A DNA stretch of 64,000 bases, from contig OX328124.1 of assembly GCA_946811695.1 (NCBI GenBank), positions 34,308,203 to 34,372,202 of the forward strand, written 5' to 3'. Shown piece by piece: positions 10,350 to 22,244 of the stretch. Numbering within the stretch: the first letter of the stretch is position 1; each line of letters starts with the position of its first letter. Made by a program: the position numbers and the translations under genes. The stretch is from Gonocerus acuteangulatus. Taxonomy: Eukaryota; Arthropoda; Insecta; Hemiptera; Coreidae. The notes under the pieces were generated by a model. That model did no database searches. It saw only the letters and a program-made list of their open reading frames with translations, and had not been told where the DNA came from.

Positions 10350-13130
10350 CGTGTTCGAGATATTTAAGAACATGCGAGACCAAGATTTTTGTTTATCGAA
10401 TATAATTTTTGTGATATTTCTTCTACAACAAACGTCATCTCTATTTAAACAACTTACAATTCGTTCCCGAAACACTGTATTTATATATTCGAGTTTCCGA
10501 AACCAAATTTAATGCTTGGAATAGCAGATTCCTTTGAAAATATCATCATGTAAGTATGTTTCATTTTTCTCCATGTGATGTCCAATTTTTATAATGAATT
10601 TCAATTTAAACAGACTAATTCAAGATATAGTTACCACATAAAATGCGCGACCACGAAACCTCGAAGAGACGTTAAATTCAACCTTTGATGTTTCAAGAAG
10701 CGAGATTCCTTTCCATGTACATCAGCGCACGAGGTTTTAATGCATTAATGGAAGTTCGTCAATGAGATTAGAACACAACCTTCCTTTCAAAATCGGCTAG
10801 GCGACTCAGGAGCAAAACAAGAATATTCAGTAACTCAGTTTCATATCTTATTGCTGGGCCCTTGGGTTTCCTTGAGTTTTCAGAAATATGAAGGCCCTCA
10901 AGTGGTAGGATTTTGAGGTTACAGAATTACTATTTTCTCATCTTACTAGGTCTGTTTAATTAATAGAATTGCGTTAGACATTAAAAATTAGAAGAAGAGT
11001 GTACAGAAATCATTCAATATGAACCTCATTTGAAACCATGGACAGAAGAATGTTCCCATGTAATAAAGAAGACTGTATTATTTGCTTCTTATGTACTCAA
11101 CTACTTTATTATTTGAACAATATAATAAGCAAATAAATATTATTTGAACAGTGAGTTAGATATCTACATGCACTGCTGAGTTCTCTTTCACAAGTACCCG
11201 AAGACGTTTTACCATCTACATATGAGGACCAAAAGTATGTGTTCTTCAAGCTGAAGATTTAGGAGCTGAAAGAGTCTCCAAAAGAACTCAGAGTTATAAT
11301 AAGCAATAAAATATCTTATAATTATAGAGAGTTTTGACAATTAAATGCACATGTGAATATATTTCTGCCCGATTCTACATGCAAATGTGCTCCTAAAAAT
11401 AACTAAACCAAAATTACAAGTTGAGAAGAAAAGAATACCACCGAGAGGGTGAATTCCACTTCTCGCCAATTCACGCCTCGTTTTCGCAAGAATACATCGC
11501 AGAAATGTACAATTCACAAAAAAATACTGAAACGCAACGTAATCTATGCTTCAGTCAGTACAATGCTTCTGACGCTAGATTTTCCTCTTTATGGGTACCA
11601 ATTAGGGACATCTGGGGCCCCAACCCGACACTCAAACAACAAAACTAGACGATAAAATATTTAGCGTGCGCCCACGTTTCGAATTCAGGTTCTCCAGAAC
11701 ACTGATTCAAACATGTCCCTTTGAAATAGTAAATAAAAAATACATAAGAATGAACGAGACCAAGGCATAGTCGACACCAATCCTGTTGGAAAATGGCGAG
11801 GTGTCAGAAAGTTCATCACTTTATCAAGATTCAAATTGCCCCCTGCCACGTCCAATTTTAGTTCAATCCTTTCACTCAACGGCACAAGCTGTATTCAAAA
11901 TTTCCTGATAGTAGTTCTCTTAATCTTAAATATATATTTTCAAATAAATTACTTTCTGTTGTTTTATTTTGTCCCAGCATACGAAATTGTCGAAATGGAC
12001 TTACTTACATAACAAAAGCGTAGGCTTACTTTTCACTTTCATCTATTTGACTACGTACTAATATCATCCATTACGCACGGGCGGCAACCACTATATAAAA
12101 GCCTAAATTTGATACAAAGTAAAAAAAAAAACTAATCGTCTAAACCAATAGAGATATCGCAAAAGACTAAAGTTATAGCTCTCATGGAGACCTTTCAAGA
12201 AGTCACTTGGTAATACCAATACATTTAGTTTTAACAATTAAGCGTGAACTTTAAAGTATGCATTTAATCTTTCCCCACTTTTTTAAAACATATTTGAAAC
12301 CCAAAAAAAAAAAAGAACAAGTAGATTTTTTGTTTTTATATTCGCTTAGTAATTAGCGATAAAATGGCGGCCAAAGTCGTACCTATCTTCAATGCTCCAA
12401 TTTTTGATTTGATAAACCACCCTCAAACATCACTTTTTTTTAGAAAAATAAATGTAGTTTTATCCACAGATTCAATTCAATATATTTCACTTACCAATCT
12501 ATCAAAGCACTCTAGCGACTACTATCACCAATAATTTTGAGAGATTTCATCACGTTTTTTATTAATCCGTGGTTTTACATTTACTTATGTACATTTCGAA
12601 TAATAGTTCTAATAATTCTAATAAAATATTGAAAGATAGTGACGTCGATTTATTTCGGTCGGAAATGATTACTGATAATGAAATAGGAATTGGATATATC
12701 TACTATCTGTATTGTCTGATGTTATTGTGATGTTCACACTTCGAGAAATGATATATACGGAGTTCGTTCTTGGGAGGCGTAATGAAAAGTATAAGATGGC
12801 AGCGGCGCATGATGCAGAGAAATGTCAAAAACGGAGACACTCAAGTCAAAAAGTTATTTTACCGAAAGAATGATTGTGGTAAATCAGCGTGTAGGAGGTT
12901 TTTCTATGCACAAAAAAATAAGTATTATTCAAATGACAGCAGCGGAAATTATAATTAGAAAGCCTTCATTTCCTTGCAGAATTTGGCCAGAATAAGATTT
13001 TTCTCCTACAAGGGCTATGGGCAAACTAGTGAAACCGGCCGGGCATTTTTAATAATATTACTAGTATGAAAAAGGTTTTTTATCTTATCGACTGACCATC
13101 TGCCTATTTAAAAAAAAAAAACTCATTCCA
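10350..13130. other. No recognisable gene
   Basis: AT-rich sequence with short A-runs. A 75-codon frame at 11421-11648 (+) shows no recognised domain and overlaps another frame of similar length. I do not annotate it as a gene. Confidence 0.5.
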
Positions 13131-13131
13131 A

Positions 13132-13185
13132 ATAATACCTACTTAACATAATGCATATTGATGCATTATGTGAAGTAGGTATTAT
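13132..13185. repeat. 54-bp imperfect palindrome
   Basis: ATAATACCTACTT-ACATAATGCAT is followed after ATT by its near-perfect inverted copy. It could form a stem of about 25 bp. Function unknown. Confidence 0.75.
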
Positions 13186-15080
13186 AATACCAAGGATTGA
13201 GGTAGAGAAAGGAGACAGGCGCCACATAGAACTAATTGGAAATTAACGATTTATGTTATAATCAGCTATATCATTTAGCTTACCAACCTATATGATAAAA
13301 TATAATACATAAAATAAAAATAAATTAATCAATAAAATAGAAAAGGAACCAGAACAGTTCTAAGAATGTATAGTTAAATACCAAACTTAACCATTAAGGT
13401 TAAAAGGCTTTAATGATCTTAAAGGATGACACGTCTTAAACCCAACCAAAAAAAAATACTGAAAGGGCGGAATAGCCCTTCTGTTGATCACCCAGGAATA
13501 AAAATCCCATCTACCTACTTATTAAATATAAAACAAATAATATGGCGTTGATACTTTTAACGAGATCTAATTATCCTGTAATCTTGAAAGAAAGAAATAA
13601 TTTCAGCTGAATACAGTTTTCAGAGACTGGGAAGGATGATTGTCCCAAGAGCAAGGTTGGCCGGAAGAGATTCTTTCGAGTATCCTGAGTCTCTGGAGGA
13701 TTTTACTAAAGGCAGTCGAAGATTGTCAGGGGAGGAGCAAAGGCACTCTTGAAACGATATCTTCTTGATGATTGTTCTCTTCAAAGCTGAATGATGAAGA
13801 AAAATAAATGGTCCACAATTCATAACGATTTTTTATGAATCCCTATTTTCCTTCATTGGTAAAAAATAAATCAATCGTTAGAAAATGAGTCACTCAGGAG
13901 CTGAATAACGGAATAGGCCGTATTCATGGAAAATAAAAAATTAACATAAATAAATTAAATTAACTCCATCCTCTAATGGGCCAAATTTGCTTTTTTTGTA
14001 CAACACACGTTCCTCACTAGGTGAGCATGATGTCGAACGAGTTTCGTTGCGAGTAAGTAAAAATAGCGGGTGATACGGGAAAATTGGTAAATTGGTCCCA
14101 GAAAATACAGACTATTCCCTATGGACCGATTAAATATTTCATCGCTGTGAATGTTATAAAAGTAGTTTCTTTCCGAAGAAACAAATGTTTCACCGGTCAG
14201 GCGAACATATTCTATTCTGGTCAGGAGCTTTTAAACACCAACTCCAAATTGGCCGATTTACTGATGAGCGCGTCCCTCATGTATCATTTGATCTGTGTTC
14301 ATTTATTGATTAACACGAAGTTATTTAATCTTTTTGTCTATCTAAGAATGTAGCAAATATTAAATATCACTATATAAAAAACTCAAATCGGAAAACAAAA
14401 AAAAAAACATTTACATGAGGAAAGGATTAACACGAGATTATGTAATTGAAAAAAGGCAACCCCATGATCTTGAGCCAAAATGTTAATTTTCCTTAGTGTA
14501 CAAACTTTTTCAATTTGGATCAAGTGCATGCGTTCTTCTTTGATTATCCGATTTATCTTGACTTGAGGAGCTCCGAACCAGAAGGGCCAACTGGACAGTT
14601 GGTGTTGTTTCTTTTTTTTTAATTTTACATGAGAAAATCCGCAACTTCTTTTATTTCAAAATCAAATGAATTTTAGTTCGTTTATTCAATGTTTAATTTC
14701 AATGTATTTGTCGTGTTTTCTATAGATTCTTTTTTTTTTTCTTTTAATATTTGTTTTTTATCTTTAATTTTATTTATTCTGGTTAGTTATTTGGTTATTC
14801 AATATTTTACTTAGGTTTGTATATTACTGTCATAATATATCACTATGAACAACAATTAACAGCAAAAGAGCCAATCGATCCCATTTAACAACGATGTGGA
14901 GAATCGCAAAAATAAAATAATAATAATTATAATTTTACGTTGGTCTCGTTTATTTTATTAAAATCGCGCAGTGTGGTAGATAATGTTTGTTGAGTTCTGT
15001 ATAATTCGAGAAATCCACATGAGAAAAAACTGAGCGGTTCGGTTTGAGCGATTGCTACACGGACCAGAAGGGCCGGGGAG
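13186..15080. other. No recognisable gene
   Basis: AT-rich. Contains a block at 13390-13500 with GGCTTTAATGATC and GATGACACGTCTTAAA, similar to the SINE tail described elsewhere but degraded. An 89-codon frame at 14084-14353 (+) has no recognised domain. Confidence 0.45.
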
Positions 15081-15477
15081 GTTTTCTCTACAATTGCCTC
15101 TTAACTCGCACAGTTTTCTTTACAATTGCCTCTAACTCGCACAGTTTTCTCTACAATTGCCTCTAACTCGCACAGTTTTCTCTACAACTGCCTCTAACTC
15201 GCATAGTTTTCTGTACAATTGCCTCTAACTCGCACAGTTTTCTCTAAAATTGCCTCTAACTCGCATAGTTTTCTGTACAATTGCCTCTAACTCGCACAGT
15301 TTTCTCTACAATTGCCTCTAACTCGCACAGTTTTCTCTACAATTGCCTCTAACTCGCACAGTTTTCTCTACAATTGCCTCTAACTCGCACAGTTTTCTCT
15401 ACAATTGCCTCTAACTCGCACAGTTTTCTCTACAATTGCCTCTAACTCGCATAGTTTTCTGTACAATTGCCTCTAAC
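15081..15477. repeat. 31-bp minisatellite, about 12.8 copies
   Basis: Consensus unit: GTTTTCTCTACAATTGCC followed by TCTAACTCGCACA. Copies are nearly identical, with two alternating variants (CACAGTTTTCTCTA and CATAGTTTTCTGTA). The array ends in CTCTAACGAG. An inverted ACCAGAAGGGC / ACCCTTCTGGT pair flanks it at 15063 and 15484. Confidence 0.95.
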
Positions 15478-16650
15478 GAGTTCACCCTTCTGGTTGGAAA
15501 GCCTCATATCTATAATGTACCCGAATGTTGTATGTACAATGCATTACTCCTTTCTTTGTCGCTATGAATTAGAAAGTAATACATAATTACACATATATAA
15601 ATTTACCTTGTACATATATAAATTTACCGGGGTGCCCAAATCACCCCATCCCCGAACAATAAATTGGGAGATATTTTCCTTTTCAAAACCTGATGTTGTC
15701 TTGGTTGGTAAATGGGATATTCTCTAAATATCGATCGTGAAATCAACTTCCCTTTGGTGCCGGAAGTGGGCTAGTCAGACGGGAAATGCATTATTCCAAA
15801 TAGAACATATCTATTTTTTTTTTCGCTGATTCGGATGCTGAGTCGAAACAATTCGAAAAATGTTATGATAAAATATAATGTGAGATCTTTCGAAATACAA
15901 TTCACTTTAGAACGTTTTTGTTAAAACTCCTATATTCCGCGTTGAACTTGAAATCGGATTCTGATTTGAAAATTGTGCTTCTTCGGTTCAAATGAAGTGG
16001 TCCATGCAGACCGGAAGTACAGAGAGAACCATTGGGAATTTGCGAAAAACGTAGCTTTTCCCTAAAAAAAAATATAGAGATAAAAATCGTGAAGTCCAAA
16101 AAACCACATCTCACTATTATATAGAATTATATATAATTTTAAATAAACGGATAAAATTTTCAATTCAGTATCCGAATCCATGGTCAGTGCACAAATATGC
16201 AGTTTAAAAACAAACTTCTAAACTGAGCAACTTCAAAAATGTTTCAAAATAAAAGTTTCGTATTTTTCATCAAATATTCATAATTTACGAATAGAACAAG
16301 AATAAAACAATGTTTTTATTTTGGCCCAAAATTTTTTGTTTATTACACAAATGGAATGAAAAAAATAAAATGAAATAATATAAAAATAAACTATTTCCAA
16401 TGCAAAAATTAAAATACATTTTCTTTGTACAGCCTCGACTTCGGGCGTCGATTCTCCAAGATGGTAGTTCTTGACACCGGAAGTGTTCGCACAACTGAAT
16501 ATTGATCCTACAATAAATTTAGGGTGCATAAAATGGGAACAATGTTCCACTTGGAAAAATGAATTTTCGGTATAAATAACCCACTTTCTGTACCAAATGG
16601 ATGTTGATTTAGGCCTTTTTTACATACTGTCTTTACATTTATATATATAT
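15478..16650. other. No recognisable gene
   Basis: AT-rich sequence, with two direct ACATATATAAATTTACC copies near 15590-15627. Open frames at 15902-16114 and 16278-16550 (minus) carry no recognised domain. Confidence 0.45.
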
Positions 16651-17267
16651 AGGGTGTCCCGAATTTAAATGGCAAAACTTCAGGAGCGTGTAGGGGATCG
16701 AAAAACTAAGACAAAAAGTCCTTTAGAAATTTGGTCATTTTGCTTCGTTTGGAGAAAATCGCAAAACAAGAAACGAAACAAGTATTCATTTTTTTACTTA
16801 CTAATTTAAATTCCCATGGAAAAAAAATGTCATTGCGAATTATTTCAAGAAACCAATTACTAAATCCAATCTCTTGATGCTGATATAGTTTTCGTGTACG
16901 GTTTCTGCAAAGGTAATGCTTTATAAGCGGCCGATTCGCAAATAGAAGATTGCTTAATCGGCGAATATTATTGTTAACTTCTAATAGGCATATATTTAAT
17001 TTAGTTATTGCTTAAAATGTTGCCCTCTTGCAGCAATGCAAACATATCATCTAGCACCGACTTAATAAATTGCAGCTAAATACTGTTCTGATGATATTTA
17101 GTGCTCTTCATCTCTGATTCGATCTCTTAATTGGTCTCTTGAGATGATTGACACCGAATAAATTTCCTGCTTCAAGGGGAACCTTGAATCTCTAAAGGAC
17201 TTTTTTTCTTAGTTATTTGGTCCTCTACACGCTCCTGAAGTTTTGCCATTTAAAATCGGGACACCCT
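16651..17267. mobile_element. TIR element with AGGGTGTCCC ends (617 bp)
   Basis: Inverted arms of about 80 bp start AGGGTGTCCCGA and include CAAAACTTCAGGAGCGTGTAG and AGTCCTTTAGA on both sides. It is flanked by TA on each side in a TATATA context, compatible with a TA duplication. There is no transposase, so this is a non-autonomous DNA transposon. Confidence 0.85.
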
Positions 17268-17399
17268 ATATATTGATAAATTTGTATAGATTATAGATAG
17301 TCATTCCTTGAAGGCAAGTTAATTATCTAATGTTTAGCTTGTCTAAACGTAATACATAAAATATTAATTTTTTGTTGGTTATGGAAAAGGAATTTCGTA

Positions 17400-17640
17400 G
17401 AATAAAAAATATTTTAAAAAAAATGGGTTTATGTCGACAAAGCCGACTGCGGAAGTATTGTGAGGGGACGTTACCTGAGTCGGGGGAGGCATGCCGGTGA
17501 CTGAGACCTCGACACCGAAGCCCGTCGCTCCTGGGGACCCGAAGTGCGCAAGTCCAACGGAATAGACTTAAATGCTTCGAGGGGAAGGCTGGAAAAGTCC
17601 AACAGGAAATTAATAACTCCACATAAGGAGTGATAACCGA
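17400..17640. other. GC-richer block of unknown nature
   Basis: Composition rises sharply against the AT-rich flanks (GGGGACGTTACCTGAGTCGG, then GACACCGAAGCCCG). A 99-codon minus-strand frame crosses it but shows no domain I recognise. It could be the GC-rich leader of a retrotransposon or an exon. I cannot decide. Confidence 0.3.
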
Positions 17641-17833
17641 TAAGCGATGGGTGTTGGTCGAAGTATATATATACGTGAGATAGGAAAAATTGAGTTCAGT
17701 TTTATAACGTCAGGTCAGCGTTTCTAACCTTTTTTGGCTCCATTTGGTAGTGATTCTTGCTAAAGTATACCTCGCCAAAAGAGAGTACAACACTAGCACA
17801 ACAGTGGCGTTGACATCTCAAATTACTGATGAC

Positions 17834-18837
17834 TAGGGAACGGATGTTATTGTATTTACATATATTTTCTGATTCTTAAATCGAAATTTTTGGTGGAATT
17901 CTGCACGTTTTTAAATCATTTAAGCAGGATTTTATTTTAAATATTTTTACATATTTTGTCAAAAATCCATATTTGTACATATTTTGCCATAAATACATTT
18001 TTTTTTTTTTTTTTTTTGCTTCATATTCATATTTTGATATATATTTTGTAATTGAAAAAATAAAGAGGAAACCGAGAATGAATGCTTTACCCATTGAATC
18101 TAGATCACTGTGCCTTTTCTAATTGCAAGAATCAAAGGTGGCTGGCGGCCATGCTTCCCCGGTGCTAATGGACTAGGAACAGACGCGTTTTAAAAAAATA
18201 TATTACAAATTATTGCTTAACAATTGTATTATTCCTTTAATCTACTTTTTAAAACAAGTGAATTAGTGAAAGAATTATGTCGATATCATTTTCCAAACCC
18301 GAGATATAAAATAATGAATTTTCAATCTATTTTATTTAATTTCTTAGCTTCTAATGCGCACTGGACGAAACGCTGAGAGACGTGTCGACTATTTTTCCAT
18401 GCAAAATCACCAGACATAAATTGGCCTGATCGGTGACCCCACCACTGTGAGATCAGACCGGCGTCATTTCACGTTAGAAAATTTTAAAATGCATTTTGTT
18501 GCAAACAATTTTCCAAAATAATGTTCATCTGTAGAAATCTTCAACTTCTTTTTGCCTATTTTAAAATGAGTACCTAATTTTTAATTATGTTTTTTTTTTC
18601 AATATGTTATGGAGTTTCAGTCATTTCGTTCTATACATATCGTTTTCAACTTGTGTTATTTCCATATATAATAACAGAGTTCTTACTAGTTATCTATGCT
18701 GTTCTTTTGAATATTTTATAGTGTTTTTGGTATTTTTTACTACATATTTTTAATTTTTTATTACATATTTCATTATAAATAGTTAGATATATATGTACAT
18801 ATTTTGAATTTTATTTTACATGAATATCCGTTCCCTA
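17834..18837 (+). mobile_element. Complete non-autonomous hAT-type element (1004 bp)
   Basis: Ends are TAGGGAACGGATGTTATTGT and an inverted right end finishing ATATCCGTTCCCTA. It is flanked by the perfect 8-bp duplication CTGATGAC (17826-17833 and 18838-18845). The interior is non-coding, with repeated ACATATTTTG-type motifs and a T-run at 17999-18017. An older copy is at 4575-5520. Eight-bp duplications with short terminal repeats are the hAT signature. Confidence 0.92.
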
Positions 18838-19001
18838 CTGATGACTAATTCGGACTCGCAGGACTTGCGTAACCTTATCGCGTGCCAGTTCTCTAGTATC
18901 ATTTGGAATAATCAGAACCAAAACATTTAATGTTTTTTTTTTAATCTTCGGTGAAAAATATAAACGTGCGTTAAATTAAATCTCAAAGTGAAGGTGCAGA
19001 A

Positions 19002-19261
19002 GAACTGGAAACTGGCAGTATCGTAAGGGAAAATTAATCCATTTCAGCACCGAATTCTCTGAATAAGAACTGGAAACTGGCAGTATCCTAAGGGAAAATT
19101 AATCCATTTAAGCACCGAATTCTCAGAATAAGAACTGGAAACTGGCAGTATCCTAAGAGAAAATTAATCCATTTAAGCACCGAATTCTCTGAATAAGAAC
19201 TGGAAACTGGCAGCATCCTAAGGGAAAATTAATCCATTTAAGCACCGAATTCTCTGAATAA
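19002..19261. repeat. 65-bp tandem repeat, 4 copies
   Basis: GAACTGGAAACTGGCAG starts at 19002, 19067, 19132 and 19197. Units include GGAAAATTAATCCATTT and CACCGAATTCTC. Copies differ by only a few bases. Confidence 0.95.
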
Positions 19262-19311
19262 GTTCGCTTTATCGAAAATCGCTTAGCAGCCGTATTTACT
19301 AATGATAGATA

Positions 19312-19336
19312 TTAATAATAATAATAATAATAATAG
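19312..19336. repeat. (TAA)n microsatellite
   Basis: Run of about eight AAT/TAA units. Confidence 0.9.
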
Positions 19337-19654
19337 ATGATTTACATTTACTACGATTTCTTAACCGGTTTCAAGATACATACGAATATATTCGAAAAAG
19401 ATATATTCAGGTGAATATAAAGGACATAATAAACAGCATTCACTATGGTATGTAGGAATTTGGATTGAATTGTTTTGATACGGTGGATGGTGGAATGCTT
19501 TGCCCCCCTCCCGGACTGCTATCCAGTAGGTCTATATGTGTTTTATTAATGGATTATTAACAATCAATCTGTTACATATCTTGAAATCCGATGGTAGATT
19601 TAGTATTATTATTATTTTAATTATCCTGCCTCTACCCTGCTGGGTCATTGACAG

Positions 19655-20150
19655 TGCGGTCTTTTATATTTGTCTGTAGATGTTGATTTGTTTAATGAAA
19701 GTGAGTAGTTTTTGGATTTTCTGTTCGTCATCTCTCAAATGGCCTGTAATGTTTTGGGTAGGTATCTTAAGTGTTTGTCTTATGTGGTCATATTTGTGGC
19801 AGTTTGTAAACATACGTTCAACTGAGTTTTTTATGTCGCATGTGTTGCATGTTGGGCGATGGAGGTTGTTTAGGAGGTAGGTGTGGGTCAATGCTGTATG
19901 TCCTATTCAAAACGGTTTCTTCTCTTCGGGAGTGTCGTTGTGCTGTTGTCCAAATTTCTGTGTTCTTTTTGATTGTAATAATGTAGGTACGTTTAGTTAA
20001 ATTTTTGTCTTGAAACCATTTTTAAGTGTTTCTGTAAGTCTTCTTTAGGGATTTCATTGACTACAGATTACATCAAGTCGTTATCTGCTCGTTCGTTGAG
20101 AATGATGCAGAAGTGTGATGGTACCCACATAAATGTTATTTCTTTTAGCC
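19655..20150 (-). pseudogene. Non-LTR ORF2 C-terminal fragment, degraded
   Basis: The minus-strand frame ending at 19664 reads THTYLLNNLHRPTCNTC, then VERMFTNCHKYDHIR. It aligns with THSYLLDRKERPMCRLC and VKHILTDC in the better copy at 21271-21936. Sequence further upstream on the same strand is frameshifted. It is a relic of the same retrotransposon family. Confidence 0.7.
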
Positions 20151-20214
20151 TGCTCTGAAAGCACAGTTCTTTAATTCATTGGAGAAATCCATTTGTTGGT
20201 TCATCTATAGATGA

Positions 20215-20450
20215 TAATACGTAATTATTATTTATTAATTAACGTCCATTACACATGACTAGGATTTTTGCGATTGGTTTTCTATAGTTTTCCACCCATT
20301 TCTGAAATGAATTAGTCAATTTAGTAATTCGTACTAAAATTCGGAAGGCCGAATTCAACCCATGAACGAAGACACTAGAAGAAAAAATCTTTACTGTTGA
20401 ACTCAGGTCCTCCAACTTATTAGTCCAGTGCTCTACCTCGTCCCTATAAC
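20215..20450 (-). mobile_element. tRNA-derived SINE, degraded
   Basis: On the minus strand it has GGGACGAGGTAGAGCACTGG, then GACCTGAGTTCAACAGT (B-box-like), and later GGGTGGAAAACTATAGAAAA and TAATGGACGTTAA, the tail shared with the SINEs at 32354 and 48523. The first part of the A box is deleted. Confidence 0.65.
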
Positions 20451-20857
20451 AATTATATCTGGATTTAAATAAACCCGTTTGTTTAAACCTTGATGAGTTC
20501 TACTCTTGCTGGTCCCTTGTGGAGTTGGTAATGGGACGAGGGCTGATTCTGAATAGAGATGCCGCTGTCAATATAATAGAAACGTAGGGAAACTCCGCCT
20601 CGCTGGAGCATTGTTTCAAAAACTGGAGCTGAAAAAGATTATTAAAAAAATAAACAATAGTTTCCATTCATTTTGTAGTAGCCAGATTTCCTAATTAATT
20701 ACCATTATAACTGCTGAAAGGTCAGGAAGGACTCTTCAGCAGAAATTCAACTTAATTATTTCAAATATTTTTATTTTATGTTTAAAACAGAAAATATGAC
20801 TTCGCCTTTTATAATAATTTAATAACTATTTAATATAAAATACAGTACAGGCGTGCA

Positions 20858-21936
20858 ATGTTGCGTTCTTCATTTTTTATAAAGTCAAAAGGACTTGGAA
20901 CGCCCTGTTTCCAGAGTTTCCTGGAAAATATACATTTTAATAAATACTTAGCATTAAATTCCAAACAAAAACCATTTACTGTGAGATCATTAGAAGATAG
21001 AAAGAATTCAATTTTAAGGGAATGTTCAATTCTTCAAAACAAATTTACAGACACACCACCATGGAAATTAAGGAACTTAAGGATTGACCTGACGCTAACA
21101 AAATACAAAAAGACAGAACCGACTTTCACACCATTTTACAAAAATACTATCAACGCCATAATGAGACAAAACCCGAGGACATTATACACTTATACTGACG
21201 GATCCAAGACTGCCTCTGGAACAGGGACAGCCGCCATTGTGAATGACAACATTTATCAAATTAAATTACCTTGACGAACATATATACTGCCGAACTCTAC
21301 GGAATACTTTTAGCACTGACTAACGTTCATGAAGCAGAAACTGACACGATTTCCGTTTGTACTGACTCCTTAAGTTCCTTAATGTCCTTACACAACATTT
21401 ACAGTGCACATCCCATTATCCAAAGCATATTTTCACAAATAAACATTCTACAAAGTATAAACAAACATATTACTCTCCTATGGCTACCTGGACACGAAGA
21501 CATAAAAATGAGTACAGCTGTGGACATACAAGCAAAACTAGCTACCAACCGACCTGAACCCGACGTAAACACAGTGACGACATCTGACATAAACAAAACC
21601 ATACACACTAACACACTGTATGAATGGGAAGAAAATTGGCTGAAGAGTGAATGTAATTTAAGAGAAATTAAGAACACGACCAAGGCCTGGGTAACAGAAT
21701 TATTCACTCGACAAGACGAAGTAATTTTATGCAGACTACGTATAGGCCACACGAGACTTACCCACTCATACTTACTGGACAGAAAGGAAAGACCAATGTG
21801 TAGGCTATGCAACAGAACATTAACTGTAAAACATATCCTGACGGACTGTAGACAACGCAGCAACTTAACGATTCCTTCTAACATATTTAAAATATACACA
21901 CATTCACTCGAAAGTATAACTATATGTCATTTTTAA
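20858..21936 (+). pseudogene. Non-LTR ORF2 RNase H and C-terminal domain, 5'-truncated
   Basis: Two frames (20858-21274 and 21271-21936) together encode the end of a retrotransposon ORF2. The first ends with the RNase H start YTDGSKTASGTGTAAI. The second continues with IYTAELYGILLAL (catalytic Glu), VCTDSLSSL (catalytic Asp) and LWLPGHEDI, then LRIGHTRLTHSYLL and a cysteine motif CRLCNR---VKHILTDC. A frameshift at about 21270 splits the RNase H domain. EN and RT are absent, so this is a dead 5'-truncated copy of an I/R1/Jockey-type element. It ends near 21936, before the T-rich stretch and R-A at 22030. Confidence 0.88.
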
Positions 21937-22029
21937 TGGAAACATTTTATTCTTTATTATTTTATTGTATATAATATTTTTATATATATTTTTTATTTCT
22001 TTTTTTTTTAATACTTTTTGTTACCTTCG

Positions 22030-22167
22030 TTTATTAGCGCGGTTCCTCCCTCCCCCATAGGGAGGGCCCCACAACCCCACAATCCGGAAGTGCCGACTAG
22101 AAAATTTTGCGTTTCAGAACCCCTAGAAACCGAAAATAACGGTGGTTCAAATTTGTATATATATATA

Positions 22168-22244
<77 letters not shown>

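Noticed and set aside
15081..15477. CRISPR array
   Set aside because: The 31-bp units are head-to-tail with no variable spacers, in a eukaryotic genome. It is a minisatellite.
22030..22075. Canonical Helitron 3' end (hairpin plus CTRR)
   Set aside because: One end is hairpin plus CTAA, but the bases after it differ between copies (T, C, A) and the other end does not start in a fixed Helitron way. Kept as a hypothesis only.
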